Source of the DNA: Solirubrobacteraceae bacterium
GTDB lineage: Bacteria > Actinomycetota > Thermoleophilia > Solirubrobacterales > Solirubrobacteraceae
Assembly (NCBI GenBank): GCA_024711025.1
Contig: JANJTP010000070.1
Location: 62,001-126,000, forward strand
DNA length: 64,000 bases
Reading direction: 5' to 3'
Shown here piece by piece: positions 57,234-64,000 of the stretch; position 1 is the stretch's first letter; the number at the start of each line of letters is the position of its first letter. Below the pieces are notes generated by a model. It had not been told where the DNA came from. It worked only from the letters and a program-made list of their open reading frames with translations, and searched no databases. A program made the position numbers and the translations under genes.

Positions 57234-58516
57234 CGGCTGCGAGCCGCCGCGCTGCGACGGCGAGCGAGCGCCTCCTCGACGAGAGTGGCGATCGCCTCGG
57301 CCGGCCGCGGGTAGAGGTAGCGGCCGGTGTCGTGCGGGGCGAACCGGCGCGCCAGCTCGCCGCTTGCAAGCGCGCGCAGCGCCACCTCGATCGCCTTTGA
57401 GTCGGCGGGCGGCACCGTCATCCCGCTGCCCGTCTCCGCGACGATCCGGGCCGCCGCGTTGCCGTCCGCCAGGGCGATGATCGGCCGGTCGGCCGCCAGG
57501 TATTCGTAGAGCTTGCCGGTCGACTCGCTTCCGCCCTGGGCGGTCACCAGCAGCAGCGCGTCAGCGCAGCGCTGCAGCGCCAGGGAAGCGAGACGTGGCA
57601 CCGAGCCGAGCGTGACGGCGAGGCCGCGCTCGCGTAACGCGGCGAATCGCCGCTCGTCTACATCGATGTGCGGGCCGGCATGCACGAGGGCGATGCGAGC
57701 CGCGACGTCCGGCGCCTCGCGATCGAGTCGGGCGAGCGTGTCCAGCAACGGCCCGGGATCGCGCCCGCGCGGGCCGCTCAGGGCGCCGGTGTGCACGAGC
57801 AGCAGCCGATCGCTCGGCAGCGCGGGCACGGGCGCGCGCGCCACCTCGTCGTCCAGCACCGGGTCGTAGCCGTTGTTGACGGTCCGCACGTCGACGCCGA
57901 GCCGTCGCCGCAGGTCGGCGGCGATCGGCTCGGTCGCCGCGACGACGCCCTCGGCGCCGCGCGCGACCCGGCGCTCCAGCGCGACGTCGAGCCGCCGCTG
58001 CGTGCGCGTGGGGAAGGGCTCGCGCAGCGGCTCGAACGACCACCCGTCGCGGAAGTCGGCGATCCACGCCGGCCGCTGCCGGCCGAGCGCAAGGCCGACC
58101 AGGTGCGCCGAGTCGGGAGGACCGGTGGTCACAAGGCAGTCGACCGCGCCGCTCGCGCACAGCCGCCGCGTCGTCGCGATCGCCCAGGGCAGCCAGCTCA
58201 CGACGTGGGCGTCGGGCACCAGGATCCTCGTGAGCAGGGCCGGGGCGGGCCTCTCGGAGACCGCGCCGGCCCCCGGCGAGGCGAGGTCCCCACGGCGCAG
58301 CACGCGGCGCAGCAGCGCCATCGACTTGAGGTCCCGCGCGCGGGCGACGCGCTGCTCCTCGTCGTCGGGCAGCGTGCCGAAGGCGTCGCTGGCGACGAAC
58401 GCGACCTCGTGGCCGGCGGCGCGCAGATGGCGGCCCATCGACACCCAGCGATTTCCGCCCGACGTTGGGAACGGCGGGTGGAAGTACGACACGACGAGCA
58501 GGCGGCGCGGTGTCAT
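57230..58516 (-). CDS. GT4-type glycosyltransferase
   Basis: A 428-residue protein with RRLLVVSYFHPPFPTSGGNR, a membrane-associated N-terminal half (IADFRDGWSFEPL), and the C-terminal sequence LLLVHTGALSGPRGRDPGPL, GGSESTGKLYEYLAADRPII. It resembles the TuaH/WbuB-like group of GT4s. ATG at 58516 shares ATGA with the stop of the next gene upstream; the longer frame is not needed. Confidence 0.85.
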   Translation of the reverse strand: MTPRRLLVVSYFHPPFPTSGGNRWVSMGRHLRAAGHEVAFVASDAFGTLPDDEEQRVARARDLKSMALLRRVLRRGDLASPGAGAVSERPAPALLTRILVPDAHVVSWLPWAIATTRRLCASGAVDCLVTTGPPDSAHLVGLALGRQRPAWIADFRDGWSFEPLREPFPTRTQRRLDVALERRVARGAEGVVAATEPIAADLRRRLGVDVRTVNNGYDPVLDDEVARAPVPALPSDRLLLVHTGALSGPRGRDPGPLLDTLARLDREAPDVAARIALVHAGPHIDVDERRFAALRERGLAVTLGSVPRLASLALQRCADALLLVTAQGGSESTGKLYEYLAADRPIIALADGNAAARIVAETGSGMTVPPADSKAIEVALRALASGELARRFAPHDTGRYLYPRPAEAIATLVEEALARRRSAAARSR

Positions 58517-59709
58517 GCGATCTCCGCGGGCGCCCGGTCGCGTGAGCGCGGCGCCCGACGATTCCACCTGCCCGCGGGCCTCGGCGCCAGCGAGCGGTAG
58601 AGCGCGTCCCACCGCTCCGCCAGGGGCCCCGGGCCGTAGCGGCGCCGGAGCTCCGCGGCGGCGCTCGCCGGTACTTCGTTGGGCCGGTCGAGCACGCTCG
58701 AGAGCCCCTCGCGAAGCGAGTCGGGATCCCCCGCGCGGACGACCGTGCCGCCGAGCTCGGCGGCGAGCGGCGCCGCGCCGCAGCCGTCGGTCGCCACGAC
58801 CGGCAGGCCGCAGGCCAGCGCCTCGACGACGACGATCCCGAACGTCTCGACGAAGCTGGGAACGACGAGCGCGTCGGCGCTGCGCATCATCGCGGCCACC
58901 TCCGGACGCGGCAGCCTGCCGTGGAAGGTCACGGCACCCGATCCCAGAGCACTCGCCGCAGCCTCCAGCGCGCCGCGCTCCGGCCCGTCGCCGACGACGT
59001 CGAGCACGACCTCGGGACGCTGCTCGCGCAGCCGCTCGAGCGCCGTCAGCAGCACCGGCAGCCCCTTCAGGCGCGTCAGCGAGGCCACGACGAGCAGCCT
59101 TCGCGTCGCCTGCGCGCTTGGCTCCGCCGGCGCGTTCAGACGCTCGACGCTCGCCGGGCCGGCCCCGAAAGCGTCGAGGTCGACGACGTTGGGCACCACC
59201 TCGTAGCGTCCGCGCGGCTCGAGCTCGCGCATGCTCCGCGCCAGCACGTCGCTGACCGGGCAGACCCGATCGGCATGGCGCAGCACGAAGCGGGCGACCC
59301 GCGCGTCCCAGCCGCGCACCGCCCCGACGACGAAGCTCGACAGGTGCTCGCTGACGACGACCGGCACGCCGCGGCGGCGCCCCACGAGCACGGCGAGCAG
59401 CCCTGCCGAGAACACGTGGGCATGAAGGACGTCGGGCCGCAGGTCCCTCGTCGCCGCGTCAAGCGCACGAAGCCGCGCCATGCGCGCGGCCCGGCCGCCT
59501 CGCCGCGACACCGCCGGCGCCAGCTCACGGACGCCGGCCTCGACGACCGAGCCCCTCGCGGAGGCCGACGGCACGAGCACCGTCACGTCGTGCAGGCGGG
59601 CGATCGCACGCGCCTGGTCGCGGACGAAGACGCCGGCGATCGGGTCGTCCGGAGTGGGATACCACTCCGGCACCACGACGACGCGCAGCCGGTCGCTGGG
59701 CGTTCCCAT
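58513..59709 (-). CDS. GT4-family glycosyltransferase
   Basis: A 398-residue GT4 with VVVVPEWYPTPDDPIAGVFV, VVPNVVDLDAFGAG, LLVVASLTRLKGLPVLLTAL and the motif SFVETFGIVVVEALACGLPV. All standard parts are present. A TATCCT -10 lies eight bases before the ATG at 59709, with no ribosome site. The GT4 at 57230 follows by ATGA overlap. Confidence 0.9.
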   Translation of the reverse strand: MGTPSDRLRVVVVPEWYPTPDDPIAGVFVRDQARAIARLHDVTVLVPSASARGSVVEAGVRELAPAVSRRGGRAARMARLRALDAATRDLRPDVLHAHVFSAGLLAVLVGRRRGVPVVVSEHLSSFVVGAVRGWDARVARFVLRHADRVCPVSDVLARSMRELEPRGRYEVVPNVVDLDAFGAGPASVERLNAPAEPSAQATRRLLVVASLTRLKGLPVLLTALERLREQRPEVVLDVVGDGPERGALEAAASALGSGAVTFHGRLPRPEVAAMMRSADALVVPSFVETFGIVVVEALACGLPVVATDGCGAAPLAAELGGTVVRAGDPDSLREGLSSVLDRPNEVPASAAAELRRRYGPGPLAERWDALYRSLAPRPAGRWNRRAPRSRDRAPAEIA

Positions 59710-59717
59710 CGGGCGGC

Positions 59718-59723
59718 AGGATA
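59718..59723 (-). promoter_or_regulatory. -10 element TATCCT of a likely leaderless promoter
   Basis: On the minus strand TATCCT stands eight bases before the ATG at 59709. It overlaps the flippase stop region by position only; the flippase gene ends at 59725, three bases away. Confidence 0.45.
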
Positions 59724-59724
59724 G

Positions 59725-61104
59725 TCAGCGCCTGGCGAGCAGACCGCGACGCCACCGGATCGCGGCCGCCGGCAGCCGCCGGATGTCGGCCAGCTCCGAG
59801 CGAGTCGGCACCAACGTGACCGCCACCCGGCGCCCCGTCGCGCTCCGGTAGAAGAGCGCCGCCAGCACGAAGTTGGCCGTGTAGGAGATCGACGACGCCA
59901 GAGCGGCGCCGGTCGCCTCGAGCCAGGGGATCAGCGCCGCGTACAGGACGATCGTCAGCGGCGTCACGACGACCGCCGTGTACAGCGGGAAGGTCGGCTT
60001 GCCGCGGCCGATGATCGTCGCCTGTAGCACCGCGGCGATCCCGAGCAGCGCCGTTCCCGGGAGCAGGATGAGGCCCAGGCCGATCGCGGGCCGGAACTCC
60101 TCGCCGTAGATCGGCACGACCAGCAGCGGCAGTGCCGCCGCAACCAGGAGCATCACGGCGACCACCGCGAGCGTGACATGACGCAGGCTCTTCACCTCGA
60201 CCATCTCCAGGTGCGCCTTCGCGTCGAGGCCGTCGCCGGCGTGCAGTCGAGCGACGCGCGGGAAGACGACGCCGGACAGCGCCTGCGGCACCAGCCACAG
60301 CAGCGACGCCGCCGCGACCGCCACCGAGTAGCGGCCCACCGCGGTCACCGAGGCGACCGCCGCGAGAACGAACACGTCGAGCCGGTAGTTGACGAGCTGC
60401 AGGGCGTTGGCGGCATAGCTCTTGATCCCGAACGAGACGGCCCTTCGCTCCATGCCGCGCCCGCCGGCGGGGCCGTCGCGCGGGAGTCGCGATCGCGCCC
60501 ATGCCGCGGCGCCGAGGCCGACGACGACATGCGCGGCCGTCAGGCCCACGATGGCGCCGTCGATGCCGAACGCGATCGCCCCCGGCGCCGCCAGGGCCAT
60601 GACGAGCGCCGACTGCACCGCCGGCGGCAGCACGTAGGCCTCGTAGCGGTCGACGGCGAGCGCGACGTACGACATGTAGAGCCAGGCGAGCGCGAACGGC
60701 AGCCCGGCGACGACGACCGCGGTCGTCCACAGCGGAAGCCCGGCGAACGCCGAGGGCACCACCAGCCGTGCGAGGAGGCCCAGCGCAGCCCCGACCAGGC
60801 CGGCGACGAGCGCCATCCGCAGCCCGCTGCGGGCGGCCCGCGACGGCGCCCACTCCCCCGTGCTCACGTAGTAGGCGATCCCGTGCTCGAACCCGAACGC
60901 CATCAGCACGGTGAGCAGCAGCATCACCGACTGGGCGACGAAGTACGTGCCGGAGCCATCGGGCCCGAGCAGGCGCGCGATCAGGATCGTCGTCAGCGCA
61001 CCGGTCAGCGCGACCGTGACGCGGCTGGCCCCCGCCATCACCGCTCCGCCGGTGAGCGGGCGCGGCTCGGGCGCTGCGGACGATGTGCCCGCGCTCGTGC
61101 TCAT
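59725..61104 (-). CDS. Wzx-like polysaccharide flippase
   Basis: A 459-residue membrane protein with about 12-14 helices, starting GGAVMAGASRVTVALTGALT and IARLLGPDGSGTYFVAQSVM, the usual opening of Wzx/MATE-like oligosaccharide flippases. Later AANALQLVNYRLDVFVLAAV is the conserved middle segment. It would turn lipid-linked repeat units across the membrane. It coexists with the Wzt/Wzm exporter at 22937-25154, suggesting two glycans or two routes. Confidence 0.87.
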   Translation of the reverse strand: MSTSAGTSSAAPEPRPLTGGAVMAGASRVTVALTGALTTILIARLLGPDGSGTYFVAQSVMLLLTVLMAFGFEHGIAYYVSTGEWAPSRAARSGLRMALVAGLVGAALGLLARLVVPSAFAGLPLWTTAVVVAGLPFALAWLYMSYVALAVDRYEAYVLPPAVQSALVMALAAPGAIAFGIDGAIVGLTAAHVVVGLGAAAWARSRLPRDGPAGGRGMERRAVSFGIKSYAANALQLVNYRLDVFVLAAVASVTAVGRYSVAVAAASLLWLVPQALSGVVFPRVARLHAGDGLDAKAHLEMVEVKSLRHVTLAVVAVMLLVAAALPLLVVPIYGEEFRPAIGLGLILLPGTALLGIAAVLQATIIGRGKPTFPLYTAVVVTPLTIVLYAALIPWLEATGAALASSISYTANFVLAALFYRSATGRRVAVTLVPTRSELADIRRLPAAAIRWRRGLLARR

Positions 61105-61227
61105 CGCGCCGAGGCCTCGGTCTGCAAGGCCTCGAAGCGTAGCCGCCCTCGACGGATGTCAGGGTACGCCGCGACTTCCTTCTTCGCCGCGGGTTGCTGC
61201 TGCAATAGTGGCCTCCGGTCCACCCCG

Positions 61228-62178
61228 ATGAGCGTCTCCAATCCCGCAAGCCCCGCGCCGGCCTCCGGGGCCGCGCACCCCGCAAGCCCCGCGCCGGCCC
61301 CCGGGGCCGCGCACCCCGCAAGCCCCGCACCGGCCTCCGGGGCCGCGCACCCCGCAAGCCCCGCGCCTGCCTCCCGGGCCGCACACCCCGCAAGCCCACG
61401 AGCCGGGGAGCTGCTCGGCATCCCGCTCGCGCTGGCCGCCTACGACGAGGTGCTCGACTGGATCGACGCCGCGGTGGCGGCCGGCAGCCGCGAGTACGTC
61501 TGCGTCGCGGCGACGCACACCGTAATGGCCTGCCGCGAGGACCCGGAGCTGCGCGCGGCGGTGCTCGGCGCGAGCATGACCGTGCCCGACGGCCAGCCGC
61601 TCGCCTGGGGGCTGCGCGCGCTCGGCCACGAGATCGGCGGACGCGTGTACGGCCCTGAGCTGATGGACCGCGCATGCGCGCGAGCAGCGCGGACCGGCAC
61701 GCGGATGTACCTGTACGGCGGACGCAACGAGGGCACCCTCGTCCAGCTCACGCTCAACCTGCGGCGCCGTCACCCCGGGCTGCGGATCGTCGGCGGCCAG
61801 GCCCCGCCGTTCCGGCCGCTGAGCGAGGCGGAGCTCGAGCAGGTGGCCGACGAGATCGACCGCTCGGACGCCGACGTCGTGTGGGTCGGGATCGGCGTCC
61901 CCAAGCAGGAGAAGTGGATGGCCGCGATGCGCGGACGCCTCCGCGCGCCGGTGCTCGTCGGCGTCGGCGCGGCCTTCGACTTCCACGCCGGGCTCGTGCC
62001 GCAGGCTCCGCCGTGGATGCAGCAGGCCGGACTCGAGTGGGCCTACCGGCTCGGCCGCGAGCCGCGGCGGCTGTGGCGGCGCTACCTGCGCTACAACCCG
62101 CGCTTCGTCGCCGGCTTCGCCCGCCAGTACGCCGTCCACCGGCTCGCCGGCCGGCGCACCGACCGCCCGCAGGGCTAG
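61228..62178 (+). CDS. WecG/TagA/CpsF-family glycosyltransferase with repeat-rich N-terminus
   Basis: A 316-residue GT26-type transferase, membrane-peripheral, which adds a ManNAc-type sugar to a lipid-linked acceptor in teichoic acid or enterobacterial antigen synthesis. The core has VCVAATHTVMACREDPEL, MTVPDGQPLAWGLRALGHE, MYLYGGRNEGTLVQLTLNLR and the signature GIGVPKQEKWMAAMRGR. The first 60 residues are four 12-residue repeats PASPAPASGAAH and are absent from typical family members. A start inside the repeats cannot be excluded. Confidence 0.88.
   Translation: MSVSNPASPAPASGAAHPASPAPAPGAAHPASPAPASGAAHPASPAPASRAAHPASPRAGELLGIPLALAAYDEVLDWIDAAVAAGSREYVCVAATHTVMACREDPELRAAVLGASMTVPDGQPLAWGLRALGHEIGGRVYGPELMDRACARAARTGTRMYLYGGRNEGTLVQLTLNLRRRHPGLRIVGGQAPPFRPLSEAELEQVADEIDRSDADVVWVGIGVPKQEKWMAAMRGRLRAPVLVGVGAAFDFHAGLVPQAPPWMQQAGLEWAYRLGREPRRLWRRYLRYNPRFVAGFARQYAVHRLAGRRTDRPQG
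61243..61396. repeat. 36-bp tandem repeat coding for a Pro/Ala-rich leader
   Basis: Four consecutive 36-base units (61243-61386) plus a partial fifth, each beginning CCCGCAAGCCC. Units differ at a few positions. The phase is kept with the reading frame of the WecG-like gene. Confidence 0.85.
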
Positions 62179-62181
62179 CCT
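62176..62181 (+). promoter_or_regulatory. -10 element TAGCCT of a likely leaderless promoter
   Basis: TAGCCT stands nine bases before the ATG at 62191 and contains the stop codon of the WecG-like gene. Confidence 0.4.
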
Positions 62182-62190
62182 GGCGAAGCG

Positions 62191-63480
62191 ATGGCTGCCC
62201 ACGACGTCGCGATCATCGGCTGCGGCCGGGTCGGCCTGCCGCTCGCGCTCGCGTTCGCGGATCGCGGGCTGCAGACGCTCGGGATCGACAACGACCCGGC
62301 ACTGCTCGATGCGGTTCGCGGCGGACGAATGCCCTTCCGCGAGCCCGGCGCGCAGGAGGCGCTCGACCGAGTCGACCCGACCGGCGCGATCGCCTGGTCC
62401 GAGCACGTCGCCGACGCCGCACAGGCCGACGCGATCGTCATCACGCTCGGCACCCCCTCGCACGCCCATATCGAGATCGACCTGAGCGACATCCGCTCGG
62501 TGCTCGACGACCTGCTGCCGGTGCTGCGCGAGGGCCAGCTGCTCGTGCTGCGCTCGACGATCGCGCCCGGGACGACCGAGTTCGTCGCCGGGTACCTCGA
62601 GAAGCACCGCGGGCTCGCGGTAGGCGAGGACCTCTTCGTGGCGCACGTGCCGGAGCGGATCGCGGCAAGCCGCTTCTTTGCGGAGATCGGCACGCTGCCG
62701 TGCATCGTCGGCGGTGTCGGCGAGCGCTCCGGCGCCGCCGCGGCGGCGCTGTTCGAGGCGCTCGGGGCGCCGATCGTCCAGACGACGCCGATCGCGGCCG
62801 AGCTGGCGAAGGTCTGGACGAACGTCCTGCGCTACACGATGTTCGCGCTGCCCAACCGGCTGATGATCGAGTGCGAGCAGTTCGGCGCGAACGTGTTCGA
62901 GGTCATCGACCTCATCAACCGCGACTACCCGCGCGGTGGCATGGCGCAGCCCGGGCTGACCGCCGGGACCTGCCTGCGCAAGGACTTCGCCTTCAGCGAG
63001 GAGCGCTCGAACGCCCCGGGCATGCTGCTCGCGGTCTCGCGCGTCCACGAGTCGGTGCCGCTGTTCCTCGTCGAGGGGCTCAAGAGCAGGCTCGGCTCGC
63101 TGCGCGGGCGCAAGATCGCCGTGCTCGGCCTGGCGTTCAAGGCCGACACCGACGACGAGCGCGACTCGCTCTCGACGAAGCTGATCCGGCTGCTGGAGCG
63201 CGAGCTCGCCGACGTCAGCGTGCACGACCCGCTCGTCGTGACGCCGACCTCACCGTTCGAGGACGCGGTGCTCGACGCCGACGCGATCGTCATCGCGACG
63301 AACCACTCGGTGTTCCGCGGGCGCGACGTGGCGCGGGCGATCGCCGACAGCGCCCGGGGCGAGGCCGTCGTCGCCGACCCGTGGAACACGTTCGGCCAGG
63401 GCGACGTCTTCTCGCCCGCGGCCTGGCTGGTCGACGCCGGGCGGCGCTCCGCGGGCGACGCACCGCGACAGCCACGCTGA
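62191..63480 (+). CDS. UDP-glucose/GDP-mannose dehydrogenase family protein (WecC/UDP-ManNAc type)
   Basis: A 429-residue NAD-dependent four-electron dehydrogenase that makes a uronic acid sugar nucleotide. It has the Rossmann motif VAIIGCGRVGLPLALAFADR, LVLRSTIAPGTTE, the catalytic Lys207 and Asn211 (ELAKVWTNVLRY), the nucleophile Cys261 in GLTAGTCLRKDF, and the C-terminal domain IAVLGLAFKADTDDERDS. Next to a WecG-like gene, UDP-N-acetylmannosamine is a plausible substrate. Substrate is not settled by sequence. Confidence 0.88.
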   Translation: MAAHDVAIIGCGRVGLPLALAFADRGLQTLGIDNDPALLDAVRGGRMPFREPGAQEALDRVDPTGAIAWSEHVADAAQADAIVITLGTPSHAHIEIDLSDIRSVLDDLLPVLREGQLLVLRSTIAPGTTEFVAGYLEKHRGLAVGEDLFVAHVPERIAASRFFAEIGTLPCIVGGVGERSGAAAAALFEALGAPIVQTTPIAAELAKVWTNVLRYTMFALPNRLMIECEQFGANVFEVIDLINRDYPRGGMAQPGLTAGTCLRKDFAFSEERSNAPGMLLAVSRVHESVPLFLVEGLKSRLGSLRGRKIAVLGLAFKADTDDERDSLSTKLIRLLERELADVSVHDPLVVTPTSPFEDAVLDADAIVIATNHSVFRGRDVARAIADSARGEAVVADPWNTFGQGDVFSPAAWLVDAGRRSAGDAPRQPR

Positions 63481-63652
63481 ACCGCGGATCGCGCCGGGCC
63501 GGCGGGTGCCGCTGCGGGTGCTGGTCCGCCGGCCCACGCTGAGCCGCGGATCGCGCCGGGCCGGCGGGTGCCGCTGCGGGTGCTGGTATGCCGGACCGAA
63601 GGGCCGGCGGGGGCCGCTGCGGGTGCTGGTATGCCGAACCGAAGGGCCGGCG
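63473..63652. repeat. Tandem repeats after the dehydrogenase gene
   Basis: Two 62-base units starting CACGCTGA (63473 and 63535) match at 52 of the first 53 bases; the first unit contains the stop codon of the dehydrogenase. The second overlaps a 43-base unit repeated at 63558 and 63601 with two differences. A shorter partial copy follows. No gene is apparent from 63481 to 63703. Confidence 0.8.
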
Positions 63653-63703
63653 CGTGCGCCGGGGGGCGGAAGGTGTGGTGCGCCAAACGCCGGGCGGTAG
63701 GAC

Positions 63704-64000
63704 TCAGGCGTCGAGCGCCGGGGGCTCGCCGTCGGGCTCGGGGAAGCCGGCCAGGCGCGCGCGCCGGCGATCGAGGGCGTGCAGGAGCCACGTGTGGCGC
63801 TCGCGCGGGTCGCCGTGCCGGGGCAGCTCGCCGAGGTCGAGGTTCGCATCGACCTCGACGTCGGCCGGCGGATCGCCGCCGACGCGCGCCAGCGGGACGT
63901 CGAGCTCCGCGAGCAGGCGCAGCTTGCGCCCGCCGACCTCGCCCGCGAGCAGCGCGGCATCCGGGACCATCCGCGACGCCCCGCCCCACAGATCCTCCGG
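63704..64000 (-). CDS. Unidentified protein, C-terminal part
   Basis: An open frame enters from the right edge (start outside the window) and ends at 63704; 98 codons are visible. The sequence is charged and soluble: GEVGGRKLRLLAELDVPLAR, VEVDANLDLGELPRHGDPRE and RHTWLLHALDRRRARLAG. I recognise no domain. An internal ATG at 63970 exists, but the frame stays open upstream of it. Position after surface-glycan genes gives no firm hint. Confidence 0.5.
   Translation of the reverse strand, partial: PEDLWGGASRMVPDAALLAGEVGGRKLRLLAELDVPLARVGGDPPADVEVDANLDLGELPRHGDPRERHTWLLHALDRRRARLAGFPEPDGEPPALDA

Noticed and set aside
61243-61396. CRISPR array
   Set aside because: The units are contiguous with no unique spacers and stay in frame with a gene; the repeats at 63473 also lack spacers.
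61159-63225. 688-codon minus-strand frame opposite the WecG-like and dehydrogenase genes
   Set aside because: Its length comes from GC bias and the tandem repeat; both plus-strand genes have catalytic motifs.

Overview
The window is very GC-rich, densely packed DNA whose genes mostly overlap by ATGA, GTGA or TGATG. It has a complete-looking flagellar rod, hook-junction and chemotaxis set with no P-ring or L-ring genes, a CsrA/FliW pair, and several promoters that appear leaderless. This fits a motile high-GC monoderm actinobacterium, plausibly of the Thermoleophilia (Solirubrobacterales). That placement is inference from gene content and base composition.

Region 1 (1-25154) is flagellar and chemotaxis DNA. 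Minus-strand genes run from 16445 down to the left edge: a TPR/glycosyltransferase gene, flaG-fliD, fliS-fliT, flgB-flgC-fliE-fliF-fliG-fliH-fliI, then cheW-cheB-cheR-cheA-cheC-cheD and the first codons of a FliM/FliN-like gene. Plus-strand genes run from a FliA-type sigma factor (16607) through two rod genes, flgJ, flgN, flgK, flgL, fliW and csrA. Seven promoter-like sites of the form (C/T)(A/C)AA-N15-GCCGATNN precede fliA itself and six other transcription units. They suggest that sigma-28 drives almost the whole cluster. Two tandem hairpins after csrA close the region. A Wzt/Wzm polysaccharide ABC exporter follows. Flagellin, hook, export-gate, stator, cheY and receptor genes are not in the window.

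Region 2 (25162-27299) is accessory: a probable transposase remnant and an AbiEii/AbiEi-like toxin-antitoxin pair with an unusual concentric palindrome upstream.

Region 3 (27371-63480) is a long surface-glycan locus. It holds many GT4, GT2 and CgeB-like glycosyltransferases, several fused proteins, SAM methyltransferases, RmlC, DUF2142 and polyprenyl-phosphate GT2 membrane proteins, a Wzx-like flippase, a WecG/TagA-type transferase and a nucleotide-sugar dehydrogenase. Between these lie a UspA protein, a GH65 phosphorylase with a beta-phosphoglucomutase, an ATPase gene bracketed by exact 41-bp direct repeats, and three more toxin-antitoxin modules (XRE/nucleotidyltransferase, RHH/Doc, VapBC). 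The right edge has tandem repeats and the end of an unidentified gene.

How it may work together: the sigma factor switches on rod, junction, cap, chaperone and chemotaxis genes; FliW and CsrA would tie flagellin export to flagellin translation; the sigma-28-driven glycosyltransferase may decorate the filament. The glycan locus would build lipid-linked polymer and export it by the Wzt/Wzm or Wzx route.
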